Shown piece by piece: positions 6,293-14,197 of a stretch of DNA of 16,040 nucleotides. Under the pieces are notes generated by a model, which saw only the letters and a list, made by a program, of their open reading frames with translations, made no database searches and had not been told where the DNA came from. A program made the translations under genes and the position numbers. Location of the stretch: the NCBI GenBank assembly GCA_036009105.1, contig DASYMJ010000173.1, positions 1-16,040 of the forward strand, given 5' to 3'. This stretch comes from JAFAVZ01 sp036009105 (lineage in GTDB: Bacteria > Acidobacteriota > Thermoanaerobaculia > Gp7-AA8). Position 1 is the stretch's first letter, and each line of letters starts with the position of its first letter.

Positions 6293-6772
6293 TTCTATAA
6301 CGACTCGAGCGGCCGCCGCTCGTGCACCTGTTCGCCGCAGCAGATCGTACGCTATCTGGCCAGGATCTCCGGCCCGCTCCTGGACCGCATCGACCTGCAG
6401 GTGGAGGTGGCGGCTCTGGGCAGCGAGGAGATCGCGTCGCTCGATCAGGGCGAGTCCTCGGCCGCGATCCGCGAGCGCGTCGAGGCCGCGCGCGCGGTAC
6501 AGCGGGAGCGCTTCCGCCGCATGCACGTGCAGTGCAATGCTGAGATGAGCTCGCGCCACCTGCGCCGCTTCTGCGAGCTCGACCCGCCGTCGCGCCGGCT
6601 GCTGGTCGGCGCCATCGAGCGGCTCGGGCTATCCGCGCGCGCGCACGACCGCATCCTCAAGGTCTCGCGCACCATTGCCGATCTTGCGGGGACCGAGCGC
6701 ATCGAGAGCGGCCATGTGGCCGAGGCGGTGCAGTATCGGGCGCTGGACCGGGCGTATTTTCAGGGAGGGTGA
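6281..6772 (+). pseudogene. comM: 3' remnant of comM / yifB (Mg-chelatase-like AAA+ protein)
   Basis: About 163 residues remain of a protein family that is usually near 500 long. Homology starts at 'CPCGFYND' (the family has NPCPCGF here), then 'SPQQIVRYLARISGPLLDRIDLQVEV' in two steps. 'SRHLRRFCEL', 'GLSARAHDRILKVSRTIADLAG' and 'HVAEAVQYRALDR' form the typical C-terminal lid and Mg_chelatase_C domain. The N-terminal domain and the Walker A/B ATPase core are missing. The residues before CPCG (KKAPQG) do not fit the family. An in-frame GTG upstream (6251) could give a short product, but it would lack ATP binding. ComM is a branch-migration helicase in natural transformation and is a known island insertion site (AbaR islands in Acinetobacter). 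Here it seems disrupted at the element boundary. The stop lies in the first copy of a 19-bp repeat. Confidence 0.88.
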
Positions 6773-6774
6773 GG
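6756..6774. repeat. 19-bp direct repeat, copy 1
   Basis: ATTTTCAGGGAGGGTGAGG is identical to the copy at 7260-7278. This copy supplies the stop codon of the comM remnant on the plus strand (TGA 6770-6772) and, on the minus strand, the stop of the hydrolase remnant (6760-6762). Confidence 0.85.
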
Positions 6775-7236
6775 CCCTGACGGCAAACTGCAGGAGCTCA
6801 CAACTTCTCTCAGCACGTCCTTCCATCGTACCCACGCCGCGTCACGAGCTTTCTTGTTGCCGGCGTATGCCTCTTTCGTCTTTTCGTCGGCGTCGGCCGG
6901 AGGAGGCGGCGCATCACCGGCACGCATGAAGCCGTGGCCCGCGCCTTCATACGTCACGATGTCGTACGTCTTCCCCGCGGCCGTCATCAGATCCTGCATC
7001 TTCGGCACCGTCGCGCCGATGACCGTGCGATCGCCCGCCTTCACGTTCACCCATTCGCGATGCCGCGGCGATCGATCCACTGCCTCTTTCGCCCAGTTCG
7101 TCGCGGGTGCCGGCGCCGCGGGCGTGGACGTCGTGGTGTGGTCGGCGTGGAGATCCGTCGTGGTCGCCGTCGTCGTCATTCGCCGCGCGCACATCGGGAG
7201 CAGGAGAAGGAAGACGAGCGGCATCGATCGTCTCAT
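6760..7236 (-). pseudogene. Dienelactone hydrolase family protein with catalytic core deleted
   Basis: The reading frame gives 158 residues from ATG 7236, with a signal-peptide-like start ('PLVFLLLLPMC') and a Thr/Ala/Pro linker. 'WAKEAVDRSPRHREWVNVKAGDRTV' (in pieces) matches the N-terminal segment of secreted dienelactone hydrolases. It runs directly into 'ATVPKMQDLMTAAGKTYDIVTYEGAGHGFMRAGDAP' and 'NKKARDAAWVRWKDVL', which are the C-terminal end of the same family. The central part, normally about 150 residues with the nucleophile Cys (G-x-C-x-G) and catalytic Asp, is absent; only the catalytic His (GHGF) remains. The frame is kept across the join, so a short product is possible but should be inactive. 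The segment is bracketed by the two 19-bp repeats. Confidence 0.72.
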
Positions 7237-7259
7237 GGCCTGATTGTATGCGCCGGCTC

Positions 7260-7278
7260 ATTTTCAGGGAGGGTGAGG
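7260..7278. repeat. 19-bp direct repeat, copy 2
   Basis: Identical to 6756-6774 (504 bases apart). On the minus strand it ends the glycosyltransferase-like remnant (stop at 7264-7266), just as copy 1 ends the hydrolase remnant. Both remnants therefore finish in the same P-H-P-P-stop tail. Confidence 0.85.
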
Positions 7279-7606
7279 GGGCACAGCTCGATCAGCATTT
7301 CCGTGCAGCCGGGCTGCCGCACCATCCCATCCCAGGTCTCGACAGATACGCATCGCGGGCGACTGCGCCCGGAGGTGGCTGTCGATCACGGCGCGGATGG
7401 TTCCGGCCGCGGCCTCCTCGTCGGGGCGCCACCACGAGGTGCCGTCGAACCAGCGGCGATCCTCCGCGCCGGCACGTCCCTCGATGACCGCGGGCGTGCG
7501 CGCGGCCGGAATCCATAACGCTTCCTCTTCGCCGAGGTACTCGCAATAGGCGGAATGCCGCGTCTCTCCTGAATGGGTCCGGACCGATCGCAGCGAAACT
7601 CAGCCG
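7264..7606 (-). pseudogene. C-terminal remnant of a probable family 4 glycosyltransferase
   Basis: This minus-strand frame has coding-like composition but no start codon; it meets a stop just upstream of about 7606. Pieces such as 'VRTHSGETRHSAYCEYLGEEEALWIP', 'WWRPDEEAAAGTIRAVIDSHL' and 'RDLGWDGAAARL' resemble the C-terminal part of GT4 glycosyltransferases (S-G ... G-x-x-x-A-L-x-I-P ... W-x-x-P-D-x-x-A-A). Near 7290 the frame appears to shift by one base: reading the alternative frame restores 'TEMLIELC'. Truncation and frameshift make it a pseudogene. Family assignment is tentative. Confidence 0.42.
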
Positions 7607-7629
7607 AATCTCCTTTGCGAGGTGAGCTC

Positions 7630-8882
7630 ATGACGAATATGACGACGACGACAGTGGACCGCGATGCTCCGTTCGGTTTTGGGGCGTTCACCCCCCTGGC
7701 ACCGACGTTCATCGCGGTAGTCTCGACGAAAGCCAGGCTGATCGAAGAGCTGAACAAGCTGGCTTCGCTGCTCGCACCCCCTACCACGCTCGCCCTGGAG
7801 CCGGGCGTCTACGACTTCACGGGAGACTTCCTGCAGCGATTCGTCATTCGCGGGAAGAATGTGACCATTGAGGGAAAACGCGGCGCACGCGTCGTGCTCC
7901 AGAACTTCGGTTTGATCCTCCCGGTCAACGTCGCCAACAACGTCCTGATTCAGGACCTTCACTTCCGCTCCAATGGCGACCGGAGCACCTCGCCGCGCGA
8001 CGCGATCGATCTGACCGCGATGGTCCCAACGGGATTAACCACGACGACACAGAGTACCGCGCTCGCGGCCCGCGTTCGCATCACCCACTGCTCCTTTGAC
8101 GGCTACTTCGACATCGGCGTGTACAGCCGCACCTATGCCGGCGCTCCGCGGCTGCTCGCCACCATCGATCAGTGTCTGTTTTTCGATGCGAATCCCGGCA
8201 AGCCAGCGGACGTAATCAACGACGTTCTGGCGTTTACGAATCGCGGCGCGATCAATTTCGACAGTCTGGAAGACCCGAACAGAACGGGCACCAAAGCACC
8301 GCAACTGGTCGGCAATGCGCGCGCCACGGTCGCGTACAACGTGTTCGTCAATGTCTGGCGCCGCTGCCCGCGCATCGCCACCGGCAACTTCGGCTACGTC
8401 TTCAACAACTTTCTCTATCAGTGGGGATTCGGGAACGACGGGGACGGCACGCAGGGCACCAGCACGTGGAGCGGCATGGTGGTCGGAGGGGGGAGGGAAT
8501 CATCGGAGGGGGGACCAACGGAACCGCGCTGATCCAGGCAAATCGGTTCATTCCATGGGACAAGAAGGACGAGCTCAGCGAGACGATCGGCATCAACCCG
8601 AATACGATCGTCGACATCGGGAGGGGCTCGGCTACCGTAACGGCGCACCCCAATGAATTCGACAAGCCGAACGGCAGGCCGAGGGACAGCGCTTTCCCCG
8701 ATGACGACACGTCGGTCATCGACAGGAGCCCGTATGGGACTCTGCCCACGCCGGAGCCGCTCACGAGCACAGCGGATTGGACGGCCGTCATCAACAAATC
8801 CGGCCCCCGCAGCGGTCCGGCTGGAAACCGAGCCGATGACCAGGCGCGGCAGATGGCCAGGAACGCTCTGCCGATGACATGA
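7630..8882 (+). pseudogene. Pectate-lyase-like (PL1 type) beta-helix protein, frameshifted
   Basis: The start is ATG 7630 with GAGGTGAG upstream. The first frame runs to about 8500 and the same protein continues one frame back to the stop at 8882, about 417 residues in all. Beta-helix features: 'NVTIEGKRGARVVL', 'NVLIQDLHFRS', 'DAIDLTAM', 'VRITHCSFDGYFDIGV', 'LATIDQCLFFDAN', 'VAYNVFVNVWRRCPRI' and 'GYVFNNFLYQW'. These follow the order of the PL1/Pec_lyase_C core, where the last two hold the RxPxxR-type catalytic stretch and the HxYNN-type strand. No secretion signal is visible. The shift sits in the G-rich run GGAGGGGGGAGGG (8488-8500). One extra G would restore 'GGGEGIIGGGTNGT'. It could be a real mutation, a sequencing slip or recoding. 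If intact, it would bind or cleave acidic polysaccharide. Confidence 0.75.
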
Positions 8883-8896
8883 CAAATGCGGATTTT

Positions 8897-8925
8897 CGGG
8901 CGGGGTGAGTCACGCCCCCCGCCCG
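8897..8925. terminator. Hairpin between convergent genes
   Basis: CGGGCGGGG (8897-8905) pairs with CCCCGCCCG (8917-8925) over an 11-base loop, just past the PL1 stop and overlapping the last codons of the FHA regulator on the other strand. No T tract follows on either strand, so termination efficiency is uncertain. Confidence 0.4.
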
Positions 8926-9623
8926 AGCTCGGCCACGCGGCGGCGGACGGCGGTGACGTCGATCTTGAGCTTGGCGGTGGAGGTGAGCTCGCGGGCGACG
9001 AGCGACGCCGACGCACCGCCGAATTCGATCATGTCGCTCGCCGAAACCTCGGAATGCGTGACGCGCCGGCCGCGGACGAACGTGCCGTTCTTGCTGTCGA
9101 GATCATCGATGGAGAGGTCGCCGTCCTGGACGGTGATGCGCGCGTGACGGCGGGAGACGCTGGAGTGGGTGAGCGTTACATCGGCATCCGGACTGCGGCC
9201 GACGATGTTGCCTCCCTCATGCAGAGGATGAAGACGGCCTTCGCACAGCAGCATGAACGCGCCGCGGGGATGCGGCTTCTGTACAGTCACGTCACCGCAG
9301 AACGCATAGCCATAACTGTGCACCGTGCGCACGAAGCGCGGGCAGCGCGAGTCGTCGCCCAGCGAGCGGCGCAATTCATTGACGATGCCGGCCAGGTTTG
9401 TTTCCGCCACGAAGGTGGATGGCCATAAGGCGTCATAGAGCTCCTCGCGGGAGAGAGCGCAAGGTGTGCGCAGCAACAGCAGGCGCAGCAGGTGCTGCGC
9501 CTTGGGCGAGAGGTGCTGTTCCTCGCCGGCGCGCAGCAAACGCCGCGACGCGCAGTCGAAGGTGAATTCGCCGAACCGGAACTCGGTCATTACGCCGTCG
9601 GTCGAACGTCCATCGTCCGTCAT
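8910..9623 (-). CDS. Winged-helix (OmpR/CadC-type) plus FHA domain transcriptional regulator
   Basis: The product is 237 residues from ATG 9623 (GGAG five bases upstream). A second ATG at 9590 is possible. Residues about 13-108 are a Trans_reg_C winged helix: 'FGEFTFDCASRRLLRAGEEQ', 'LSPKAQHLLRLLLL', 'SREELYDALWPSTFV', 'LAGIVNELRRSLGDD' and 'FVRTVHSYGYAF'. Residues about 130-205 are an FHA domain with its phosphothreonine-binding set: Gly142-Arg143, Ser157, His160 and Asn179-Gly180 ('GRSPDADV', 'SSVSRRHARI', 'DSKNGTFVRGRRV'). This order resembles EmbR-like and related regulators that respond to Ser/Thr kinase phosphorylation, although no kinase gene is in the window. It is divergent from the secreted-protein operon that starts at 9758 and may control it. 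Confidence 0.88.
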   Translation of the reverse strand: MTDDGRSTDGVMTEFRFGEFTFDCASRRLLRAGEEQHLSPKAQHLLRLLLLRTPCALSREELYDALWPSTFVAETNLAGIVNELRRSLGDDSRCPRFVRTVHSYGYAFCGDVTVQKPHPRGAFMLLCEGRLHPLHEGGNIVGRSPDADVTLTHSSVSRRHARITVQDGDLSIDDLDSKNGTFVRGRRVTHSEVSASDMIEFGGASASLVARELTSTAKLKIDVTAVRRRVAELGRGA

Positions 9624-9663
9624 GTGAGCTCCATGTCTTGTATGGAAGGAAAGACTACACGAA

Positions 9664-9681
9664 TTTATGATCGGCCATAAA
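9664..9681. promoter_or_regulatory. Inverted repeat and -10-like sequence in the divergent intergenic region
   Basis: TTTATG-ATCGGC-CATAAA is a perfect 6-bp inverted repeat in the 134-base gap between the FHA regulator and the plus-strand operon. It contains TATGAT (9666-9671), a good -10 match on the plus strand, though the -35 (TGGAAG, 17 bases upstream) is weak. A regulator binding here would cover the promoter. Confidence 0.35.
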
Positions 9682-9757
9682 AACCTCACGAAAATCCCAT
9701 CTCTTGCCCCGTCCGCGAAACGACGTTGTTCCGCGGATGCACAACAAGGGGGAGCAG

Positions 9758-10738
9758 ATGAGGAAAGCAACGACGATCGCGATCGCGCTGTTCGTGAGCA
9801 TGGCCGCCTATGGACAGTGGTCGAGGAATACCAATACGAGCCCGGCCACGGTCCATCCGACGAATTTCGGGGACAACGTGGTGATCGGAGGAAATGAGGC
9901 GAACGCGCTGATGCGCCTGACGCTGGTCGGCGCGGAGACGCTGCGGTTCGGGCCGAACCCGTATGTCCGCCTCTTCGACTTCGACTTCAATCAGTACATC
10001 GGCGCCACCCAGGCGCGCAATGGCGCGGCCATGCGCATCGACCTGCGCTGGGGCGCACCGGATAACTTTTCGGTGCCGGCCTTTCAGTGGTTCATCCGGG
10101 GGGACAACGAGGCGTTCCCGAACAACACAGAGACGCAGAAGATGTACATGGACAAGAACGGAATGCTGGCCATCGGTTTCAACGCGATGACCGGCGACAC
10201 CACGAACCGGCTGCAGGTGAATGGCCACGGCAGCTTCGCCGGGAACATCACGGCGGGCGGCACCATCACCGCGGCCGGCAACATCACGGCGGTCGGCACC
10301 ATCTCCGGCGGCAACGTCATCGCGAAATACCAGGACGTGGCGGAGTGGGTGCCGGCGGAGGAGGACATCGCAGCGGCGACCGTCGTCGTGCTGGATCCGG
10401 AGCGGTCGAACCACGTCATCGCTTCCTCCACTGCTTACGACGAAACCGTGGCCGGCGTCGTCTCCGCGCGTCCGGGCATCATCCTCGGCGAAGGAGGCGA
10501 CGGCTCGGTCAAAGTGGCCACCACCGGCCGCGTGAAAGTGAAGGCCGACGCCACGAAAGCGGCCATCCGCATCGGCGACCTCCTGGTGACCAGCGGCAAG
10601 CCGGGCATGGCCATGAAGTCCGAGCGCATCGAGGTCGGCGGCATGCGCATCCACCGCCCCGGCACCGTGGTCGGCAAGGCGCTCGAGCCGCTCGCGCAAG
10701 GCGAGGGCGAGATCCTCGTGCTCCTCAGTCTGCAATAG
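9758..10738 (+). CDS. Secreted tail-fibre/adhesin-like protein
   Basis: The product is 326 residues. ATG 9758 is preferred because a purine-rich GGGGGAG lies close upstream and a signal peptide follows ('KATTIAIALFVSMAAYGQ', cleavage after about residue 20). The middle (about 50-180) is a beta-rich globular part. Then comes a repeated Gly/Thr/Ala segment ('GNITAGGTITAAGNITAVGTISGG'-type repeats) typical of trimeric beta-helical stalks. The C-terminal 130 residues form a conserved module: 'DVAEWVPAEEDI', 'VVVLDPERSN', 'AYDETVAGVVSARPG', 'TTGRVKVKADATKAAIRIGDLLVTSGKPGMAM' (in parts) and 'PGTVVGKALEPLAQGEGEILVLLS'. I have seen this module in uncharacterised bacterial surface proteins, often after collagen-like or head/stalk repeats. 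It ends 24 bases before the protease gene, so the two probably share one transcript. Confidence 0.72.
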   Translation: MRKATTIAIALFVSMAAYGQWSRNTNTSPATVHPTNFGDNVVIGGNEANALMRLTLVGAETLRFGPNPYVRLFDFDFNQYIGATQARNGAAMRIDLRWGAPDNFSVPAFQWFIRGDNEAFPNNTETQKMYMDKNGMLAIGFNAMTGDTTNRLQVNGHGSFAGNITAGGTITAAGNITAVGTISGGNVIAKYQDVAEWVPAEEDIAAATVVVLDPERSNHVIASSTAYDETVAGVVSARPGIILGEGGDGSVKVATTGRVKVKADATKAAIRIGDLLVTSGKPGMAMKSERIEVGGMRIHRPGTVVGKALEPLAQGEGEILVLLSLQ

Positions 10739-10762
10739 GCCGGGCGGGGAAACGGAGGACTC

Positions 10763-13438
10763 ATGAAGACCATCAGGACATCCTTCCTCGCTCTTGCCGT
10801 CCTGCTCGCGCCCATCGTCTTGCAGGCGGGCGAAGGGCGGATCCGCACCAGGCCGAATGCGGTCAAGGGCGAATACATCGTCGTGCTTGAGGACGACACG
10901 CCGCGCGAGCGGATCCGCGACGTCGCGACCGAGCTCTCCGCGCTGCACGGCGGACGGATCGGACGCGTCTGGCGCGATGCGCTCAAAGGCTTCGTGGTGC
11001 AGCTGACCCGCGAACAGGCGGAGAAGCTGAGCAGCAGGCCGGAGGTCAAGTACGTGGAGGAGAACGCGCTGATGTACCTGTCGGCGACCGCGCCGACGAA
11101 CATCGATCCAGCGTGCGATCCGGGGCCGGGCCAGTCCTGCGTCACGGCGGACAACCGGCTGTGGCACCTCGACGTGATGGACCAGAAAGGGCCGGTGTGG
11201 ACGAACGAGTATTCGTACTGCACGGACGGCAGCGGCGTGTACGTGTACGTCGTCGACACGGGCGTGATGCGCTCGCACCGGGAGTTCAACAATGATGCGA
11301 ACCGGGTGTTGAACGGCTATGACGCGACCGGCGATCCGGACTGGTTCCCGGCCTGGAATCCCTGCCATGGACCGGCCGTGGGCGACGAGCGCAATTTCCC
11401 GCTCGCCGCGTACGGCCACGGCACGGGCGTCGGCTCGCTGGTGGCGGGAAGCCATCTCGGCGTCGCGCGGGCCACGAAGATCGTGCCGGTGAAAGTGCTG
11501 CCGTGCGGTGCGGACGGCGCGAAATCGCTCCAGGCAGACACGGCGTACGTCGCCACCCAGATCGTATTCGCGAACAGTACTCACTACAGGGTCAAAACGG
11601 GAGGAACGACCGGCTCGCAGGCCACCTATCCGCATACCTGGGCCTGGCCGCCGAACACCTGCTGCACCACGTGGGGCACCGTGGAGCTCGAGTACTACGG
11701 GTCGCTGCCGCAGGGCGGAACCGCGGCCATGCTGGCCGACGGGCTGGACTGGATTCTGCGGCCGGCCGCGCAGGGAGGAAACCCGAATCCGAAGTCGCCG
11801 GCTGTCGTGACGCTCAGCACGTACCGCCTCGCCGGCGAGAACGGAGCCGGCGCCGTGGAGGATGCCATCGGCAGCCTGCTCAAGTACAACAACGGCCAGG
11901 GCATCACCGTGATCGCCTCGGCGAACAATCAGGACGCGAACGCGTGCGACACCACGCCGTCGCGGATGTCCCGCAACAATCCGAACAATCCCCATGACCC
12001 GAACCGGCCGTACAAGGTGATCACCGCCGGCGGGATGATGATCCGGAACAACATCGATCCGAATCCGGCGACCGGCGGCAGCGGCGTGCAACTGCCCGAG
12101 CCCGCCTACAACAACACGAAGCCGAGTCTCTTCGCGCGCTGGCGGTGCCACGCCGGCGATACCGACAACTGCCAGGTCGGTTGGCCTCCATCGCCAGCCA
12201 ACATCTATTCCAATCCGCCGCCCACGGTTCCCGATCCGGCCACGGACCCGAGTGGGTTCATCGCCACGCTGCTCGGCTCCAATGGCGGCCAGTGCGTGAC
12301 GCTGTTCGCTCCGGCCAAGAACATCCCGGTGGCGAATCAGAACGCAATTACCCGATACCGCGATGCGAGAGCGTCGGGGCAAAACGGCTCCGGCACCTCC
12401 TGGTCCGCACCGATCGTGGCTGCCATGGCCGCGCGCATCCTGCAGAACAATCCGAGTTACACGGTCGACGACGTCCACACCGCACTGATCGGCCTCACCA
12501 CGCCCGATCTCGACCCGCTGGAGCTGAATCCGCCCGGCGTGAGTGGCACGCCCAACGCTGTCCTGCACCTGACCGACGTCGTGGCCTCGCTTCCGGCGAG
12601 CATCGCCGCGGCGCCGAGCGGCCCCACCACGATCAACGTTTCCGCGGGCGGGACGACCTCGCTCACCTACGAGCTGTGGCAGGTGAACCCGGAATTCGAC
12701 TTCGTCACCTATCACTCCAATGCCGCCGCCGGCACGAAGATCGCCGGGCCGCAGGCCTCGTCGAGCTTTTCGGTGAACGTCACCACGCCGAAAGCGTTCT
12801 TCGCGCGCGTGCGGAGCAGCTGCGACTCGGCCGACACGAACATCGCCATCGTCGCGCCGGTCGTAGCGGCGCCGACAGGATTGCTGGCCGGCGCGACCGG
12901 CGGCACGGTCACGGTGACCTGGAACGCGGTGGCGAACGTCGACAACTACGAGGTGGAGCGCAAGATCGGCACCGCCGCGTGGACGGCCTTCGCGACGCCC
13001 ACCGCCACCTCGCTGAACGACACGCCGACGGTGCCGACCGGCGTGGTGCTCTACCGCGTGCGCGGCGTGCGCTACGGCATCCGCTCCGATCCGAGCAACC
13101 ACGACGTCGCCTATACCAAGACGTTCACCGACGACCCGCCGCTCACCGGGGCGCCGCGCACGATCATCAAGGCGAGGCACATCGTGGAGCTGCGCAGCGC
13201 GGTCAACGGACTGCGCGAGCTGAGCGGGCAGGCGAACATCTTCACCGGCTCGGCCCTCGATGAGAACACCGTCCGCACGCAGGTCATCGACGACGCCGAC
13301 TTCACCGTCCTGATGAGCACCCTCAACACCGCGCGCAACGCGGCAGGGCTGGCCGGCATCTCATTCCAGACGACGCCCACCCAGGGCGCGCCTCCGGCCT
13401 CCTCGCAGCTGACCGACCTTCGGGCGGGGGTGAAATGA
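10763..13438 (+). CDS. Secreted subtilisin-like (S8) serine protease with Fn3 and C-terminal helical module
   Basis: The product is 891 residues; ATG 10763 has GGAGG four bases upstream. Signal peptide: residues 1-22. An inhibitor I9 propeptide spans about 36-105 ('GEYIVVLEDDTPRERI' ... 'VKYVEENALMYL'). The S8 catalytic domain spans about 130-610, with Asp165 ('VVDTGV'), His219 ('YGHGTGVGS'), likely oxyanion Asn388 ('ASANNQ') and Ser546 ('GSGTSWSAPIVAAMAA'). An unusual insertion at about 270-319 ('KTGGTTGSQATYPHTW', 'CCTTWGTVELEYYG') looks like a small separate beta module. An Fn3-like domain follows at about 702-785 ('APTGLLAG' ... 'VTVTWNAVANVDNYEVER'). The last 95 residues ('IIKARHIVELRSAVNGLR' ... 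'LTDLRAGVK') are a helical repeat region I associate with secreted proteins of Acidobacteriota. It is likely an extracellular protease, activated by loss of the propeptide. Confidence 0.93.
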   Translation: MKTIRTSFLALAVLLAPIVLQAGEGRIRTRPNAVKGEYIVVLEDDTPRERIRDVATELSALHGGRIGRVWRDALKGFVVQLTREQAEKLSSRPEVKYVEENALMYLSATAPTNIDPACDPGPGQSCVTADNRLWHLDVMDQKGPVWTNEYSYCTDGSGVYVYVVDTGVMRSHREFNNDANRVLNGYDATGDPDWFPAWNPCHGPAVGDERNFPLAAYGHGTGVGSLVAGSHLGVARATKIVPVKVLPCGADGAKSLQADTAYVATQIVFANSTHYRVKTGGTTGSQATYPHTWAWPPNTCCTTWGTVELEYYGSLPQGGTAAMLADGLDWILRPAAQGGNPNPKSPAVVTLSTYRLAGENGAGAVEDAIGSLLKYNNGQGITVIASANNQDANACDTTPSRMSRNNPNNPHDPNRPYKVITAGGMMIRNNIDPNPATGGSGVQLPEPAYNNTKPSLFARWRCHAGDTDNCQVGWPPSPANIYSNPPPTVPDPATDPSGFIATLLGSNGGQCVTLFAPAKNIPVANQNAITRYRDARASGQNGSGTSWSAPIVAAMAARILQNNPSYTVDDVHTALIGLTTPDLDPLELNPPGVSGTPNAVLHLTDVVASLPASIAAAPSGPTTINVSAGGTTSLTYELWQVNPEFDFVTYHSNAAAGTKIAGPQASSSFSVNVTTPKAFFARVRSSCDSADTNIAIVAPVVAAPTGLLAGATGGTVTVTWNAVANVDNYEVERKIGTAAWTAFATPTATSLNDTPTVPTGVVLYRVRGVRYGIRSDPSNHDVAYTKTFTDDPPLTGAPRTIIKARHIVELRSAVNGLRELSGQANIFTGSALDENTVRTQVIDDADFTVLMSTLNTARNAAGLAGISFQTTPTQGAPPASSQLTDLRAGVK

Positions 13439-13468
13439 AGCGGAGGATCGCGTGTACTCTTGCCGGCG

Positions 13469-14197
13469 ATGAGCAAGCAGCCGGTCCTCCTCGTGCACAG
13501 CGGCGGCTTCACCTCCCGGCAGTGGCGCAAGCTCTCGGAGGGGCTTGCGCCGGAGTATCACGTTCTCGCGCCGGACCTGCTCGGCTATGGCGCTGCGGCG
13601 CCATGGCCGGCGGGTGAGCCGTTTCACTTCCGGCAGGACCTCGAGTATCTGCAGTCGCTCGTGGAGGGGCCGACGCATCTGGTCGGCCACTCGTACGGCG
13701 GGTTTCTGGCGCTGCAGCTCGCGCTGGCCCGGCCGGAGGTGGTGCGCTCGATCGCCGTCTACGACCCGGTGGCGTTCGGGATCCTGGGCAGCCTCGAAGA
13801 CAATCTCCTCAGGCAGACCTGGGAGCCCGACGCGAGCGGCGTCGATGAGCCGTGGCTGGAGGCGTTCGTCGACTGGTGGAACGGCAGGGGAGCCTGGGCG
13901 CAGCTGCCCGCGCCGACGCGCGAGGCATTCCGCTCCGTCGGCTGGAAGCTGTTTCAGGAGGTCATGACGCTGGCCGCCGACCGCACCGACCGCGCCACCT
14001 ACGCCACGATCACCGCCCCGGCCCTCATCCTCGGCGGCGCGACCTCGCCGCCTCTCGAGCGGCGCGTCGTGGAGCAGCTCGGCGCCGCGCTTCCCAACGC
14101 GCGGCTGCACCTGGTGGAGGGAGCCGGCCACATGGGTCCGATCACCCACGCGGCGTTCGTCAACCAGGCGATCCTCGAGCACGTGCGGGCCAGCTGA
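13469..14197 (+). CDS. Alpha/beta hydrolase
   Basis: The product is 242 residues from ATG 13469; a TTG at 13460 would add three residues. Alpha/beta-hydrolase features: 'PVLLVHSGGFTSRQWRKL' (strand, H-G-like oxyanion loop), 'HVLAPDLLGYG', nucleophile elbow 'GHSYGG' with Ser75, and catalytic His221 in 'VEGAGHMGP'. The usual acidic residue after 'PALILGG' is replaced: the sequence reads GGATSPPLERR where many relatives have G-x-x-D. The acid may therefore come from elsewhere, or activity may be altered. It has no signal peptide, so it is cytoplasmic, unlike the preceding secreted protease. It lies 30 bases after that gene with no terminator between, so read-through is likely. Substrate unknown. 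Confidence 0.85.
   Translation: MSKQPVLLVHSGGFTSRQWRKLSEGLAPEYHVLAPDLLGYGAAAPWPAGEPFHFRQDLEYLQSLVEGPTHLVGHSYGGFLALQLALARPEVVRSIAVYDPVAFGILGSLEDNLLRQTWEPDASGVDEPWLEAFVDWWNGRGAWAQLPAPTREAFRSVGWKLFQEVMTLAADRTDRATYATITAPALILGGATSPPLERRVVEQLGAALPNARLHLVEGAGHMGPITHAAFVNQAILEHVRAS

Noticed and set aside
6756..7278. Insertion sequence with target duplication
   Set aside because: The repeats are 19 bp but the bracketed DNA has no transposase and no terminal inverted repeats; it is a hydrolase remnant.
9686..13180. Very long open frame on the minus strand (over 1100 codons)
   Set aside because: Arg/His/Val-rich shadow composition with no recognisable domain, lying opposite two genes with signal peptides, catalytic motifs and ribosome sites.
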